From Candidatus Gracilibacteria bacterium GN02-872 (lineage in GTDB: Bacteria; Patescibacteriota; Gracilibacteria; BD1-5; UBA6164), in NCBI GenBank assembly GCA_003260325.1, contig MOLU01000003.1, forward strand, positions 57,810 to 121,809: 64,000 nucleotides of DNA, in the 5' to 3' direction. Numbering within the stretch: the first letter of the stretch is position 1; every line of letters begins with the position of its first letter. Shown piece by piece: positions 10,741 to 21,722 of the stretch. The notes under the pieces were generated by a model. The model made no database searches. It was given only the letters and a program-made list of their open reading frames with translations, and was not told the DNA's origin. The translations under genes were made by a program, and so were the position numbers.

Positions 10741-12846
10741 TTAAGTTGTTTGTTTCTTTCTTATCACAAGAGTAAAAATATAATTAAATACAAAAATCAA
10801 AGTCAAAATTATTGTTGTAACAAAAGAAACAATTATTCAAATATTGAAATATTCTTGTGGTTTAAAATAAATAGTAAGATTTACATCTATAGTTCCATCT
10901 TTATTCTCAGTATAATATTTATAATCTTTTTTTCAATTAATTAAAGTTTTAGGGTATCATTCAGATTTTAGTTCCTCAGAATAATTATCTTTTACATATT
11001 TTTTTATAGTTTCTGAATCTAGAGTCCACAAACTCATAGAATTAGATAATTTTTTATGAGTTTTGTCAAACATAGATTTAGAAGACAAACCATGTCCTTC
11101 TTCTAGGTAAATTTTCCATTCTGGATGATATGATTCAAAAAATAAAAGTTTATAATTATTTTTTAAAGAATGAATTCTTAAATTATACTGTGAACTATCA
11201 ATTCTCTCAAATGAAAGGTTTCTTCAAATCAATCTATCAGTTGAATTTTTTACTTTGTATATGTGATTTCAAACTTTTTCCAATCACTTCATTTTTTTAA
11301 AAAATGATTTATCTGTTTTTACATAAACAAGATTATTATCATACAAATCTGGAGAAACAAATTTATCATAATTTGATCTATAAATATGACTTAAATCAAT
11401 TATGTAATTTATCCCTTTTTCAACTAAAATCTGTGGTTTTTTTGTTTTTACTAAGTTCCACTGTATAGAATCCCTAAAATCAGCTGTCTGCACTCAATCA
11501 TATATATAATCATTTCCTGAATATTTAAGCAACATATCAAAACCTGAATTATTTACAGGAAAACCTGTCTCTGTAGTTCTAGTGTCATGTCAAATTATTG
11601 AGTATTGACTGAAAAATGGATAAATCATAAATCTATCTGTTGGACTAGAATTTTTTATAAATTTATGAATTTGGCTTAATTCTTGTCTCAAATCTTGATA
11701 GCTAAAATAAGGCAAATCTTTTACAAAATGATAAAAATTTAAAAATATAAAAACAAGCAAAAAACCAACTGTAATTTTATAATTTTTTACAGAATAAACT
11801 AAAACAGATAAAAGTAAAAATAAAAATATCAAAGGTAAAATATGTCCTGTTTCTCTCAAAATAGGAAATATTGGAGTATCATAAATAAATGTAAGTGGAA
11901 CAAAAACAAATGAAGTATAAGCTAAAAGCAAAATAAAAAATATGTTTTTTTTCTTTTCAAAAATGAGTTTGTATATCAAATATCACAAAAAACTTAGTCA
12001 AAAAATTGCCAAAATTTCCAAAGAATATATTTTGTCTATAAGTGTTGCTGAGCTTCAAGAAAGTCAGAAAACCCTCAACAAACTCACCATATAGATGTCT
12101 CTGAATGTTCAAGAACGAGCCACTGAAGAAACTCACTCAAAAGATATAATTCCCAGTAAAAATTGATTTAACCAGAAACAATGGATCAGATAAGCAAAAA
12201 ATCATATAAAAACTAAAAATGATAATTTTTTAGTTACAGAATCATTTTTATTTAAAATTGCAAAAATAATAAATAACAAATAAGTATAAATAAAAAATTG
12301 TATTTGTGTTCAACTCAGAGCAAAAAGCAAAGCATATTTTGCATAATCTCAGATATTTAATTTCCTATCTTTTCACCTGTAAAGTAAGCAAAAAATAACT
12401 ATAAAAATAAAATATGAAAACAAATAATTTATGTGTCACCCAAGTATTTTATAAAAAATAAATGGATTCAGATAAACAAGCAAACTTACTAAAAATACTA
12501 AATATTTATTATTGAGTCATTTAAACGTATCAAAAACAAGGTAAGTTCCTGTTGAAAAAGTCAAAACTAGAAAAATATAAATAATTTGCTCTGGCTCAAA
12601 AGGAAGTACATACCAAACACAAGAAAGCAAAAACCTAAAAATATAATCAGAAACATAACTTAATGGTTGTCAACCATCCATAAGTGATTGCCAACTTCAC
12701 TTTGTGATAACAAAAAAATTCCAAAAATCATCTTTAAAAATTGGAAATGACCAATCCCAAAAATATCATATACCATAATACACAACTTGAAAAAAAAGTA
12801 TGCTGTATATGGCTAAGCACAATAAATATATATAAAATTTTTTCAT
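10741..12846 (-). CDS. Large membrane protein, GT-C-like
   Basis: 701 residues. Membrane segments run through roughly the first 370 residues; then comes a long extracytoplasmic domain, and one C-terminal membrane helix followed by a basic tail (IRKKQTT). This is the organisation of lipid-linked sugar transferases of the GT-C fold. An acidic motif in the first loop (KDDFWNFFV) is compatible but not diagnostic. Four base pairs follow the GT4 gene at 12851, so translation is probably coupled. Substrate unknown. Confidence 0.7.
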
Positions 12847-12850
12847 ATTT

Positions 12851-14014
12851 TTATTTTAATTCATTATTTGCTATATTCTTCCAATCAAGACTTGAAATAA
12901 ATGCATCTGCCTTTTTCATTTTTTGTTTTCTTAAATTTTCATCTCACAAGTATTTCAAAATTTCTTCAGAAAATTGATTTGTATCAAATCTCTCTACCCA
13001 CTCAACATTATCTTTCCAAATTGGAGTGATTTCAGGTAAATCATAAACTAAAACAGGAATTCAAATAGCCATTGCTTCTCAAATAACAATTGCCCAGTTT
13101 TCCTCATGACTCGGTAAAATAAAGAGTTTTGAACTATTTATAATTCTAAATTTTTCCTCAAAATCATACACAACACCAAAAAGTTTTATATTATTTTCTA
13201 AATTATTTTCTTTTATAAATGCATTAATTTTTTCTAAAATATCTTCACTTCCCTCTCAAATCACTCACAATTTTGCATCTTTTTTCACTTTGGAAACTTT
13301 TTTCCAAATTTCAAGCAAATCTGAAACTCATTTTCAATAATTTAATCTTTTCATAAAAACGGCATCAAATTCAGTTCATTTTTCAGATTCATATTTTTTT
13401 CTGACTTCTACTATTTTTTCATAATTTACTCAACAATCTACAGCTTTTATTCTCTCTGGTTTGATTTTTTTCATAGAAATAAGTTTTTCTTTTGTTGGTT
13501 CTGAAACTGCCAAAATTTTGGAAGCAAAAAGCTTGATTAAAAATCCAGAAAAAGCTCTATTGAGCCAATACAAATATCTTGGCAAAAATGGAGTATTTCC
13601 TCTTTTGTCTTTCCAAGGATAATCCTCAACCCAATGATAAACCGCATACCATTGAGCTTTTTTAAATATTTTCATTTTCATAGCTGGCAAAACATCATAC
13701 AGATGCTCACAAGAGCTGTAAATGATGTCATCTTTTTCAAGTTTTATTTTTCTATAAGATTTAAAAAATGACAAAATTGAAATCCATAAATTTGAAAAAG
13801 CTCATGGATTCACTTCATAGTTGATAACAGTTTTTTCATTACAAGAAATTCCCAGTTTTTCCATTGCTGAAAGTCAATTTGTGGTTGTGAGAATATGTTT
13901 TTCTACTTGGTCCATATTTTTCATAATTTCAAAAAGCCTGATATCTCCGCCAGAAATACCAACTTTTCAATTACTTTTTGTCATTCCATTTATGATAAAT
14001 AAAACTTTTTTCAT
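12851..14014 (-). CDS. GT4-family glycosyltransferase
   Basis: 387 residues, GT-B fold. N-terminal MKKVLFIINGMTKSNGKVGI with the glycine-rich GISGGDIRLFE loop. The C-terminal nucleotide-sugar motif is the E-x7-E type: HEENWAIVIGEAMAIGIPVL. Adds a hexose-type sugar to a lipid-linked surface glycan. Four base pairs separate it from wecB upstream and from the next gene downstream. Donor and acceptor cannot be told from sequence. Confidence 0.88.
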
Positions 14015-14018
14015 TTTT

Positions 14019-15098
14019 TTATTTAGAAATATAAGAAAATATTTTTTCTGCACTTTTTCAGTCTCAGAAAGGATTAAACCAATGTATGTTTTTATTTTTT
14101 AAATTTTCAAATCAATTTATAATTTTTTGAAAATCATTTCAAACAAGCACAGCTCAACCAACTTCAAGAGTTTCTGGCCTTTCTGTATTTTCCCTTAAAA
14201 TCAATGTTTTCTTTTGTAAAATGCAAGCTTCTTCTTGTATTCATCCACTGTCAGTGGCTATCAAGTAAGCATTATCCTCCAAAAATACATTTTCAATAAA
14301 TCAAACAGGTTCTATCACTTCAAAATCAGATAAAAGCTCTGTTAAGCCAAACTTCTCAATATTATTTTTTGTTCTTGGATGAATTGGGAAAAGCACTTTT
14401 TTTCAAGAAATATTTTTTACTTCAAGAATTCATTTTAAAATTTGCTCTATATTATCTTTGTTATCAACATTTGAAGGTCTATGAGTTGTAAACAAAATAA
14501 AATTATTTTTCTCCAAATCATACTTTTTTAAAATATTTTCTGATTGGTCTTGAAAATCATTTTTTACTCTCAAAACAGCATCAACTATAGTATTTCAAGT
14601 AATAAATATTTTTTGTTCTGAAATATTTTCTTTTAACAAAATATCTTTTTGCTTTTGTGTTGGTGAAAACAAATATGTTGAAAGATGGTCTGTTGCTATT
14701 CTATTGATTTCTTCAGGCATTTTCATATCATAGCTTCTAAGTCAAGCTTCTATATGAGCAACAGGAATATGAAGCTTTGAAGCCACGAGTCATCAAGCCA
14801 AAACTGTGTTTGTATCTCATTGAACAAAAACAACATCTGGCTTTTCATCAAGCAATATTTTTTCAATTGAAATCATCATTTTTCCAGTCATTTCACCATG
14901 ATTTCAGCCATTTATTCACAAATTGTATTTTGCTGGATTGAGCTTTAATTCCTCAAAAAATACACTATCCATATTTGGAGAATAATGTTGATTTGTATGA
15001 ATCAAAAAATAATCCAAGTTATTTTCTTCACAGAACTTAATGCAAGAATACAATTTTATAATTTCTGGCCTTGTTCAAAGGATAAAACAGTATTTCAT
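14019..15098 (-). CDS. wecB: UDP-N-acetylglucosamine 2-epimerase (WecB)
   Basis: Converts UDP-GlcNAc to UDP-ManNAc for surface polysaccharide. 359 residues. Landmarks: LGTRPEIIKL at the N-terminus, VQGDTNTVL, HIEAGLRS, PEEINR near residue 130, TTHRPSN, DSGGIQEEA, RENTERPE, and NPFGDGKSAEKI at the end. These are the full set expected for the family. It begins 2 bp after the GT2 stop. Several of the motif glycines (GTRPE, GDTNT, AGLRS, one in SGG) are TGA codons. Confidence 0.95.
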
Positions 15099-15100
15099 AA

Positions 15101-15937
15101 TTATTTTTTAAATTTACCAAATAAAAGTCCAAAAGCTCCAGCTCCAAATTCACAAGTTTTTAAGGTTAAAACTGAAATTGCAAGAATCGGTTTTTTGTAA
15201 AAATTTTTATTTTTGAGAAAGATTGTATATCTTCAGATAATTCACAATTGCTCTTGTTTTACTGATTTTAATCAGATTTCTTTTACTTTTTGATTGTATT
15301 TATTGAGACTTTTTCAATAATAATATTTTTTGTAAAACCATTTTCAAAGAGTGATATCAGATTCATCATGAAAAATACATTCATCAATGTAAAAGTTACA
15401 TTTTTTTCAAAGTTTTGTAGTGATTTTTTGAGGCAAAAGTGATTCTTCAAAAAACACTAAATCTTCCTCAAATCAATTTACTTTTTTCACATCATCAAGC
15501 AAAAAAAATCTGGCAGATTCGACCGAAGTTCATTTATAAAAACTTCTTTCAAAATCTCTAATTTTTGCAAAAAATCATTTTCAAACACTTCTTTCTGGAA
15601 CAGCAATTCATCAAATTTTAGAATTTTCTTCAAATTTTTCAACACATTTTTCTACCACTTTTTCAGATAAACTCATATCTGAATCGATGAAAAAAACATA
15701 TTTTCAAGTGGCATTTCTGATTCATTCATTTTTTTGAAAAGTGCGCTCTGGTCAGAAATTTATCACTTTTTCTGTAAATTTTTTCGCAATTTCTTTTGTG
15801 TTGTCTGTAGAATTATTGTCCACAACTATGATTTCAATATTTTTGTAAGTTTGATTTTTGATAGATTCCAGGCATTTTTCCAGAGTTCTAGAGCTTTTGT
15901 ATGTCGGAATAATCACTGAAACCAGAGGGTTTTCCAT
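15101..15937 (-). CDS. GT2-family glycosyltransferase
   Basis: 278 residues. A GT-A fold begins MENPLVSVIIPTYKSSRTLE and has VVDNNSTDNT and the metal-binding DxD (FFIDSDMSL, about residue 90). The rest fits a family-2 transferase acting on a lipid-linked or peptide-linked glycan. No membrane helix at the N-terminus; a short hydrophobic stretch near the C-terminus could associate with the membrane. It lies 2 bp before wecB and 19 bp after the GT4 gene. Confidence 0.9.
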
Positions 15938-15956
15938 ATTTTTATTTTAAAAAATA

Positions 15957-17057
15957 TTATATTTTCATTATTTCTTTGAATTCTTTATATCTGTCATCCC
16001 AAGTTCAAAAATTTTTGATATATTCTAAACTTGAATTTGCGATTTCTTGATATTTTTTTTCATCTTTGAGTATTTGATTCATTTTTTCTGCCATAACCTC
16101 AAAATCTTCATTTTTTATCAAATACCCATTTTTTCAATCTTTTGTGCTGTCTCTAAGTCATGGAACATCATATGATAAAACAGGAAGTCAATAGCTATTT
16201 CATTCTAAAACTACAAGTCAGTATCATTCTTTTTTTGATGTAACCAACATCAGTTTTGCACTTGTTAAATATTTTTGAACATTTTCTTTTGAATAATCAA
16301 TAAAATTTACTTGTTTTTCAATTCATAACTCTGAAATTAATTTTTCCAAACTTTGAAAATATTCTATTTCTTGCTTGTTTCAAATGATATTGAAAACATA
16401 TTCTGTAGAATTTTTTAAAAATTTTTCAAATGCTTTAATTGATTCTTCCAGTCTTTTTGCTCTTGCAATTCTTCACAAAAATACTATTTCATTTTCTTTG
16501 TTTCAAAAATCTATTTTTTTTATTGGCTCAATATTTACAGCATTTTCTACAATTTCTACATTTTTAAAGCCAAATTTTTGGATAAGTTCTTGTTTTGTAG
16601 AGGTTGAAACTGTAATTGTTGGATAATTTTTGTACAATTTGTAAGTCCAATCACCAAATGCTTTTCATAATTTATTAAATGGAAAAATAAATTTATTGTA
16701 TTCATCTGTGGCTATATGATGAGCGAAAAAGTATATTGGAATATTTTTCTCATAAAGTGGAGACAAAAGAGGAATTCATCCAGCCTCATCTAAAATAAGG
16801 TCAATTTTGTTACTTTTTTTAAATTTTTTGTACCATTTCCAGGCAAAAAAATAAATTGTGTTTATGGAATATTTTCTAATGATTTGTATACCTTCAATAA
16901 CTTCTTCTTTTTCTCATCATTTAAAACCACTTGCAAACCAAGTAACTTTATGTCAATCCTGAACCAATCTTTTTGCATATTCAAGCATTACAACTTCTGC
17001 TCATCACTTCCTTGGGTGTTTAATATCTTTCCAAGTTAAAAAAAGAATATTTTTCAT
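15957..17057 (-). CDS. GT4-family glycosyltransferase
   Basis: 366 residues, GT-B fold. N-terminus MKNILFLTWKDIKHPRKGGA carries the HPRKGGAE loop found in many GT4 enzymes. The C-terminal half has a V-F-L-G-R-I-A-R-A-K-R motif and SKKEGYGLVVLEGNSYGLPV in the donor-binding region. Second GT4 of the operon, four base pairs after the DPM1-like GT2. Confidence 0.9.
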
Positions 17058-17061
17058 AAAA

Positions 17062-18009
17062 TTACTCTTTAAAATTTATTTTATCTTTAACAATATATAA
17101 TGGTTTACCTACAACTTCTCAATGTATTTTAGCTATATAAATAGCAACTATTCCCAGTCAAGTAAGAGTAATTCAAGATAAAAATACATTTGAAACTATC
17201 AAAAATGCAGAATTTGTTATAGCATAAGGATTTCATAAAAAGAATCTTGATACAAACATAGAAATCAGTACTACTGAAGACAAAAACATTATAAATATTC
17301 AAAAATATCAAATAAATTTTAAAGGAAAAATTGTAAATGATGTAATACTATCAACAGCCAATTTAGTAAGCTTTGAAAAACTCCATTTAGTACTTCAATT
17401 AACTCTCTCTGGTTCAACAAAATAAACTCATTTTTTTGCAAATCATAAAGAAAGTATTATTCATCTAAATATCCTATTTTTATCTTCATATTTTAAAAAA
17501 TAATCTATAACTTTTCTATCAATTAACATAAAATCTGTCAATCAAGATTCGAACTTTATATCTGAAATTTTTGTCATTAAATAATTAAATATTGAACTAC
17601 AAAATTTTCTAAAAAATCATCTATTCATTTCAGTTCTAATTCAATATGATATATCTATTCATTCTTCCCAATTCTTTATAAAATAATTTATTATTTCCAT
17701 TGGTCTTTGTAGATCAACATCAGTTGTAAGAATTACATCTCACTGAGAATATTCTACTCAAGCTGTAAGAGCAATTTCTTTTCAAAAATTTCTAGAAAAG
17801 CTTATTGCTTTTACTTTTTTATCTTGTAAAGACAACTGAAAAATTTTTGACCAAGTATTATCTAAACTTCAATCATTCACAAAAATAATTTCATAATCAT
17901 ATTTATCTCATATTTTAGCAAAAAAGTTTAAAAATTCATTATAAAATTTTTCTATATTTAGTTCTTCATTATACGCTGGTGCTATTATTGAAATAAGTTT
18001 TTTATTCAT
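17062..18009 (-). CDS. DPM1/GtrB-like polyprenyl-phosphate glycosyltransferase (GT2)
   Basis: Transfers a sugar from a nucleotide donor to a polyprenyl phosphate. 315 residues. Catalytic region: IIAPAYNEELNIE, IIFVNDGSLDNT, FSRNFGKE and the DxD motif TTDVDLQRP. Two C-terminal membrane helices (residues about 230-290) match GtrB-type proteins. First gene of the glycan operon, behind a good minus-strand promoter, so it may provide the lipid-linked sugar for the GT-C-like proteins. Confidence 0.9.
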
Positions 18010-18043
18010 AAATAAAATAAAGTTCATATAAAAATCAAAATGA

Positions 18044-18071
18044 ATTATAAAAAAAAAATAGAAAAAAGCAA
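18044..18071 (-). promoter_or_regulatory. Promoter of the glycan operon
   Basis: On the minus strand TTGCTT (18066-18071) and TATAAT (18044-18049) are 16 bp apart. Transcription would begin about 28 nt before the ATG at 18009. Confidence 0.6.
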
Positions 18072-18146
18072 TTTTTTTAGAAAAAAACTTGTAAACTTAA
18101 ATATTTATTTTATAATTTAAAAAATTTAATTTTTATGATTATTTAA

Positions 18147-19034
18147 ATGTTATTTATTATTAGCAAGATTTTATTTATTTGATACTCTATTTGAATTTTA
18201 TCAGTTTTTGTAGTTTTAGCTGTATTTTGACAAGAAATCTGAATTGACGTAAATACTCTTAGTTTAGCAGTTTTACCAATTTTTTTACCTATTTTTGAAA
18301 AACTTTTTCAATTTATAAAAAAAGATAGTATTTTTAATTTTAAAATAAATAAAGAAAGCATTTTAAAATTGTGATGTTCTATTTTTTTACCTATTTTTAT
18401 ATTTTTTATCAAGGAAATAGGCTTAATTGAAGTCATAATCCTTATATCATTTTTTATCGGAATATTTTTTGCAATTGACGAAAGATATTATTTTTCTTTA
18501 AGCTTTATTTTACTTTTATTTGTGGTTTTAGAAATTTTAATTTGAAATAATTCTTGGGCAGATTCTTTAAGTATTTATCTTTATTGTTTTTTATGTATAT
18601 GAGTTTTCATTTCTATTTTTAACCAAACTGTAAATAAAGAATTAATTGAAAAGCAAGAAAAAAATATTTTTTTTGAAGATATAAAAAATCCACAAAAAGC
18701 TGAAAAAATAGTTTATTTTTGATTTTTGTTTTATTTGATAGGATTTGTTATTTTACTTATTTTAAAAGAAATTTCTTTAATAAAATATCTTTTAATTTTA
18801 TTTTTTCTTTTGTATTGAATTGGAAAAGTATTTTGATTTGAGATGAATTATAAATTTGATAAGAAAAAATTAGAAAATGAATTAAACTGAGTAAAAATTT
18901 GAAATTGGTACTTGATTTCATCTATTCTATCGCTGATTTTAGTAAAATTTCTTGTAAACTGAGATAATCTTTTGATAATTTCATTATTTATAATAATTTT
19001 AATAATAAATACAATAAGTTTTATTCTACTTTAA
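18147..19034 (+). CDS. Polytopic membrane protein, unknown
   Basis: 295 residues with about nine hydrophobic segments and a central polar loop (about residues 165-190, KEQEKNIFFEDIKNPQKAEK-like). No recognised family motif. Start ATG 18147 is chosen because the earlier ATG at 18135 meets TAA after three codons. It is divergent from the glycan operon and precedes the S-layer gene by 154 bp. Glycine is mostly TGA, unlike the next gene. Confidence 0.75.
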
Positions 19035-19076
19035 AGTAATTTTTATTTTAAAATCAGATTTTTTCATTAAAAAAAT

Positions 19077-19104
19077 TTGCAATTAAAATTTTTTTGAGTA
19101 AAAT
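19077..19104 (+). promoter_or_regulatory. Promoter of the S-layer gene
   Basis: TTGCAA (19077-19082), 16-bp spacer, TAAAAT (19099-19104). It leaves an A/T-rich 5' UTR of about 78 nt without a Shine-Dalgarno sequence. Confidence 0.6.
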
Positions 19105-19188
19105 GGGACCGCCTTTATATTAAAATTTTGATTTATTGTTCACTGAATAAATCGTTTTTAATTTATATTGTTAATTTATATTTTTTTT

Positions 19189-20112
19189 ATGAAAAAAAAT
19201 ATTTTAAATAAAGTATCTACATTTGGTGTAGTTGCTGCTGTTGCTACTTTAGCAGTTTTAGTAAACCCACTAAAAAGCCTAGATCTTAATCAAGTATTTG
19301 GTTACTGATATGGTTATGGTTATGGTTCTAGTCCTAACTCTAGCAACTTCACAATTAAAGAAGATTGTAGAGTAAATGGAAACTGTGATAAAAAAGATGA
19401 TTCTAAAACAGATTCTAAAAAAGATGATTCTAAAACAGATTCTAAAAAAGACAACAAACCAGAAGTTGGAAAAATGGTTGAAAAAGAAATCAATGGTAAA
19501 AAATATTCTTACATGAATGGTTCTAACGTTCTAATTACTAGAATATTAGCTGATATTTCTGGATACCAAACTAAATTTAATGATATAGCTGCTTCTACAG
19601 CTAAAGAAGATATTATGAGACTAGAAAAAGCTGGAATCGTAAAAGGAACTACTCCTACTACTTACGAACCAAACAGAGCTATAACTAGAGCTGAATTCTT
19701 AGCTATCGCTATGGGAGCTTTTGGTTATGATTTATATGCTCCTGCTAAATCTCTACCATTTACTGATGTTGATTCTTCTTCTTGGCAAGCTAGAGTTATA
19801 TCTGCTGCTTTAGAAAACAATGTTATCTATGGTGATACTAATGCATCTGGAGCTAGAGTTTTCAGACCAAACTCACAAATTACTAAAGTTGAAGCTTTAG
19901 CTATCGTTTACAAATTAAGTGGAATCGAAGTTAAAGATGCTAAAATGCACTCATTTACTGATGCTGCTGCTGCTTGGCAAAATACATTATTAAGTAATGC
20001 TGAATATCTAGAAGTTATTTCAGTTCCTACTGATAAAAAATTCAACCCAAATGCTGGTATATCTAGAGCTGATATGGCTACTTTGATGGTTAAATTTGCT
20101 AGATTATACTAA
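19189..20112 (+). CDS. S-layer homology (SLH) domain surface protein
   Basis: 307 residues. A signal peptide (MKKNILNKVSTFGVVAAVAT, about 30 residues) is followed by a Tyr-Gly run (about residues 44-52) and an Asp/Lys/Ser linker with two copies of a 9-residue repeat. Three SLH repeats occupy residues about 115-307, with cores FNDIAASTAKEDIMRLEKAG, FTDVDSSSWQARVISAALEN and FTDAAAAWQNTLLSNAEYLE. SLH domains bind secondary cell-wall polymers, so this is likely an abundant cell-envelope protein. Only one of about twenty glycines is TGA; the rest are GGT or GGA, unlike its neighbours. It has its own promoter and a strong terminator. Confidence 0.92.
19396..19449 (+). repeat. 27-bp tandem repeat in the S-layer gene linker
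   Basis: Two identical 27-bp units (19396-19422 and 19423-19449) encode DDSKTDSKK twice, in frame. They form the hydrophilic linker between the Tyr-Gly run and the SLH domains. Confidence 0.9.
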
Positions 20113-20120
20113 TACTTTAA

Positions 20121-20156
20121 AAAAAATAGTTCTTCAAATGAAGAGCTATTTTTTTT
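20121..20156 (+). terminator. Terminator of the S-layer gene
   Basis: AATAGTTCTTC / GAAGAGCTATT with an AAAT loop and eight T. It overlaps the stop of the convergent gene at 20155. Confidence 0.85.
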
Positions 20157-21633
20157 AGTCAAAAATTATTTTTAGTTCATTAGCCGTTATGTTTTGTTCA
20201 GCAAGTTTTTGATTTTTATAATTTTCAGCAATAGAATCTCAAAGTTTTGAAATAGTAGCCTCTCAGACTATTCAAGCTAAGTCGCTCTTTTCTGAACCAA
20301 TCAATTCTTTATCAATTTGAAATTTAACAATTGAGTTAAATGTTTTTTCTCAAAAAATTGCTGTAGGTTTTTCGTTAAAGTATCACAAATCAGCTAAAAT
20401 CATTTGCAATTCTCTAACTTCCTGGCTTTCATCTCATTTTTTTATTGAATTTAGATTTTTTATTTTCCCCTTTGCCAAAACCTTTGCTTCAGTTTCTATA
20501 ATTTTATATTTTTCTTTTAGTTCAGTTTTTTTCTTTTCAAGTTCTACTAGTTCATCTTGATAAATTTCGTATTTATTTTTTAATAAAGATTTTGTTTTTG
20601 GTCAATAATTTCAAGCTCAGATATCTTTTACAGAAGAAATAATATTTTCTTTTAATTGAAAATCAAGAATTATTTTTTGTAAATTTTTAAAATCTCAAGT
20701 TATTTCTCAGCTATAGTATCATAATTCTTTAAATATTTTTTCTAAGTTTTCTATATCTTCTTTTGTATTTTCAAAATCTCAAAAAATATCTTTTGTACTA
20801 TTTTCAATTGATTTTTTTGATATAGTTTTTTCATCATTTTTTTCTGAAAAATATTCTCAACCCTGATACTTTTTCTTAAATAAATTTTTAGTTTTTTCTC
20901 ACCAATATCAAGCTCAAATATCAGTTTCGTCTTTTATAATTCAGTTTTTTAATTGAAAATTATAAACTATAGAAATAACTTCTTTATTATAAATTCAGTC
21001 TATTTTTCAGCTATATAATCATATTTCTTTAAAAAATTCCTGAAGCTTTTTAATATTTTCTGTATCAGAATCTTTTCACAAATACAAATCAAAAATCTCT
21101 TTTTCTTTTTTGTTTGATTTTAAGTGAGCAACAGCTGAATCTGGTGCTTCATGCTCTTTATAATTTATTGTAACTTTGGATCAATCATCAATAACTTCTC
21201 ACTTTACGGTTCTTTTTCCCCAAGCTAAAGTTCTCTTTAGTCATTCATCTCAATATCACATCCAAACATCAAGTCTATCGTATTTGTAACCTCTTTCTCA
21301 TTTTTGTACAATTGCTTGTCATCTATCTTCTACAACTCAGACTCAAAGACCTTCTAAATAAATTTTTGTTCAGAAATCATATTTTTTTGGTCAAGCAAGC
21401 ATTCCTGAAAAAACATACTTTCAAGAAGCTCAATGAGTTCAGTTTCATTGCAAAATTTTTTCTTTTTCAAAATCTCACCTCATGTAATATTCTTGATTAG
21501 GAAGCGGAGAATAATAAGCAGTAACAATAAAATATTTTTCCCTATTGTTTTCCTGTTCTTCTGCTAAAACATTTTTTTTCTGCATACTAAACAAAAAAAA
21601 TGACAAAATCATACAAGAAAAAATTTTCTTCAT
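20155..21633 (-). CDS. Secreted 3D-domain protein with peptidoglycan-binding repeats
   Basis: 492 residues. A signal peptide (MKKIFSCMILSFFLFSMQKK, cleavage near VLA) precedes a 3D (Asp-Asp-Asp) domain of the MltA/lytic-transglycosylase kind at about 35-145. It starts YFIVTAYYSPLP and has FGTKIYLEGLG, D103 in VEDRG, and D119/D122 in YDRLDVWMG. Three PG_binding_1-like repeats follow: KLQEFFKEIGLYSGKIDG, IFKELGYYSGEITG and ELQMILADLGYF. It is probably exported to act on cell-wall glycan, its own or a host's. Next to a paralogue with the domains in another order. Confidence 0.85.
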
Positions 21634-21689
21634 TTATTTTTAGTTAATTTATAAACATCTCTAGATTTTATCACATTTAGAAAAAAAAT

Positions 21690-21722
21690 ACAAAAAAAGA
21701 CCGATTTTTATCAGTCTTTATA
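21690..21722 (-). terminator. Hairpin after the second 3D-domain gene
   Basis: On the minus strand AAAGACTGATAAAAATCGGTCTTTTTTTG forms a stem (AAAGAC / GTCTTT) followed by T's. It overlaps the stop codon of the gene at 21718. Confidence 0.65.

Noticed and set aside
13821..14102. 93-residue plus-strand open frame
   Set aside because: It is antisense to the N-terminal part of the GT4 glycosyltransferase gene and the end of wecB; it has no family motif.
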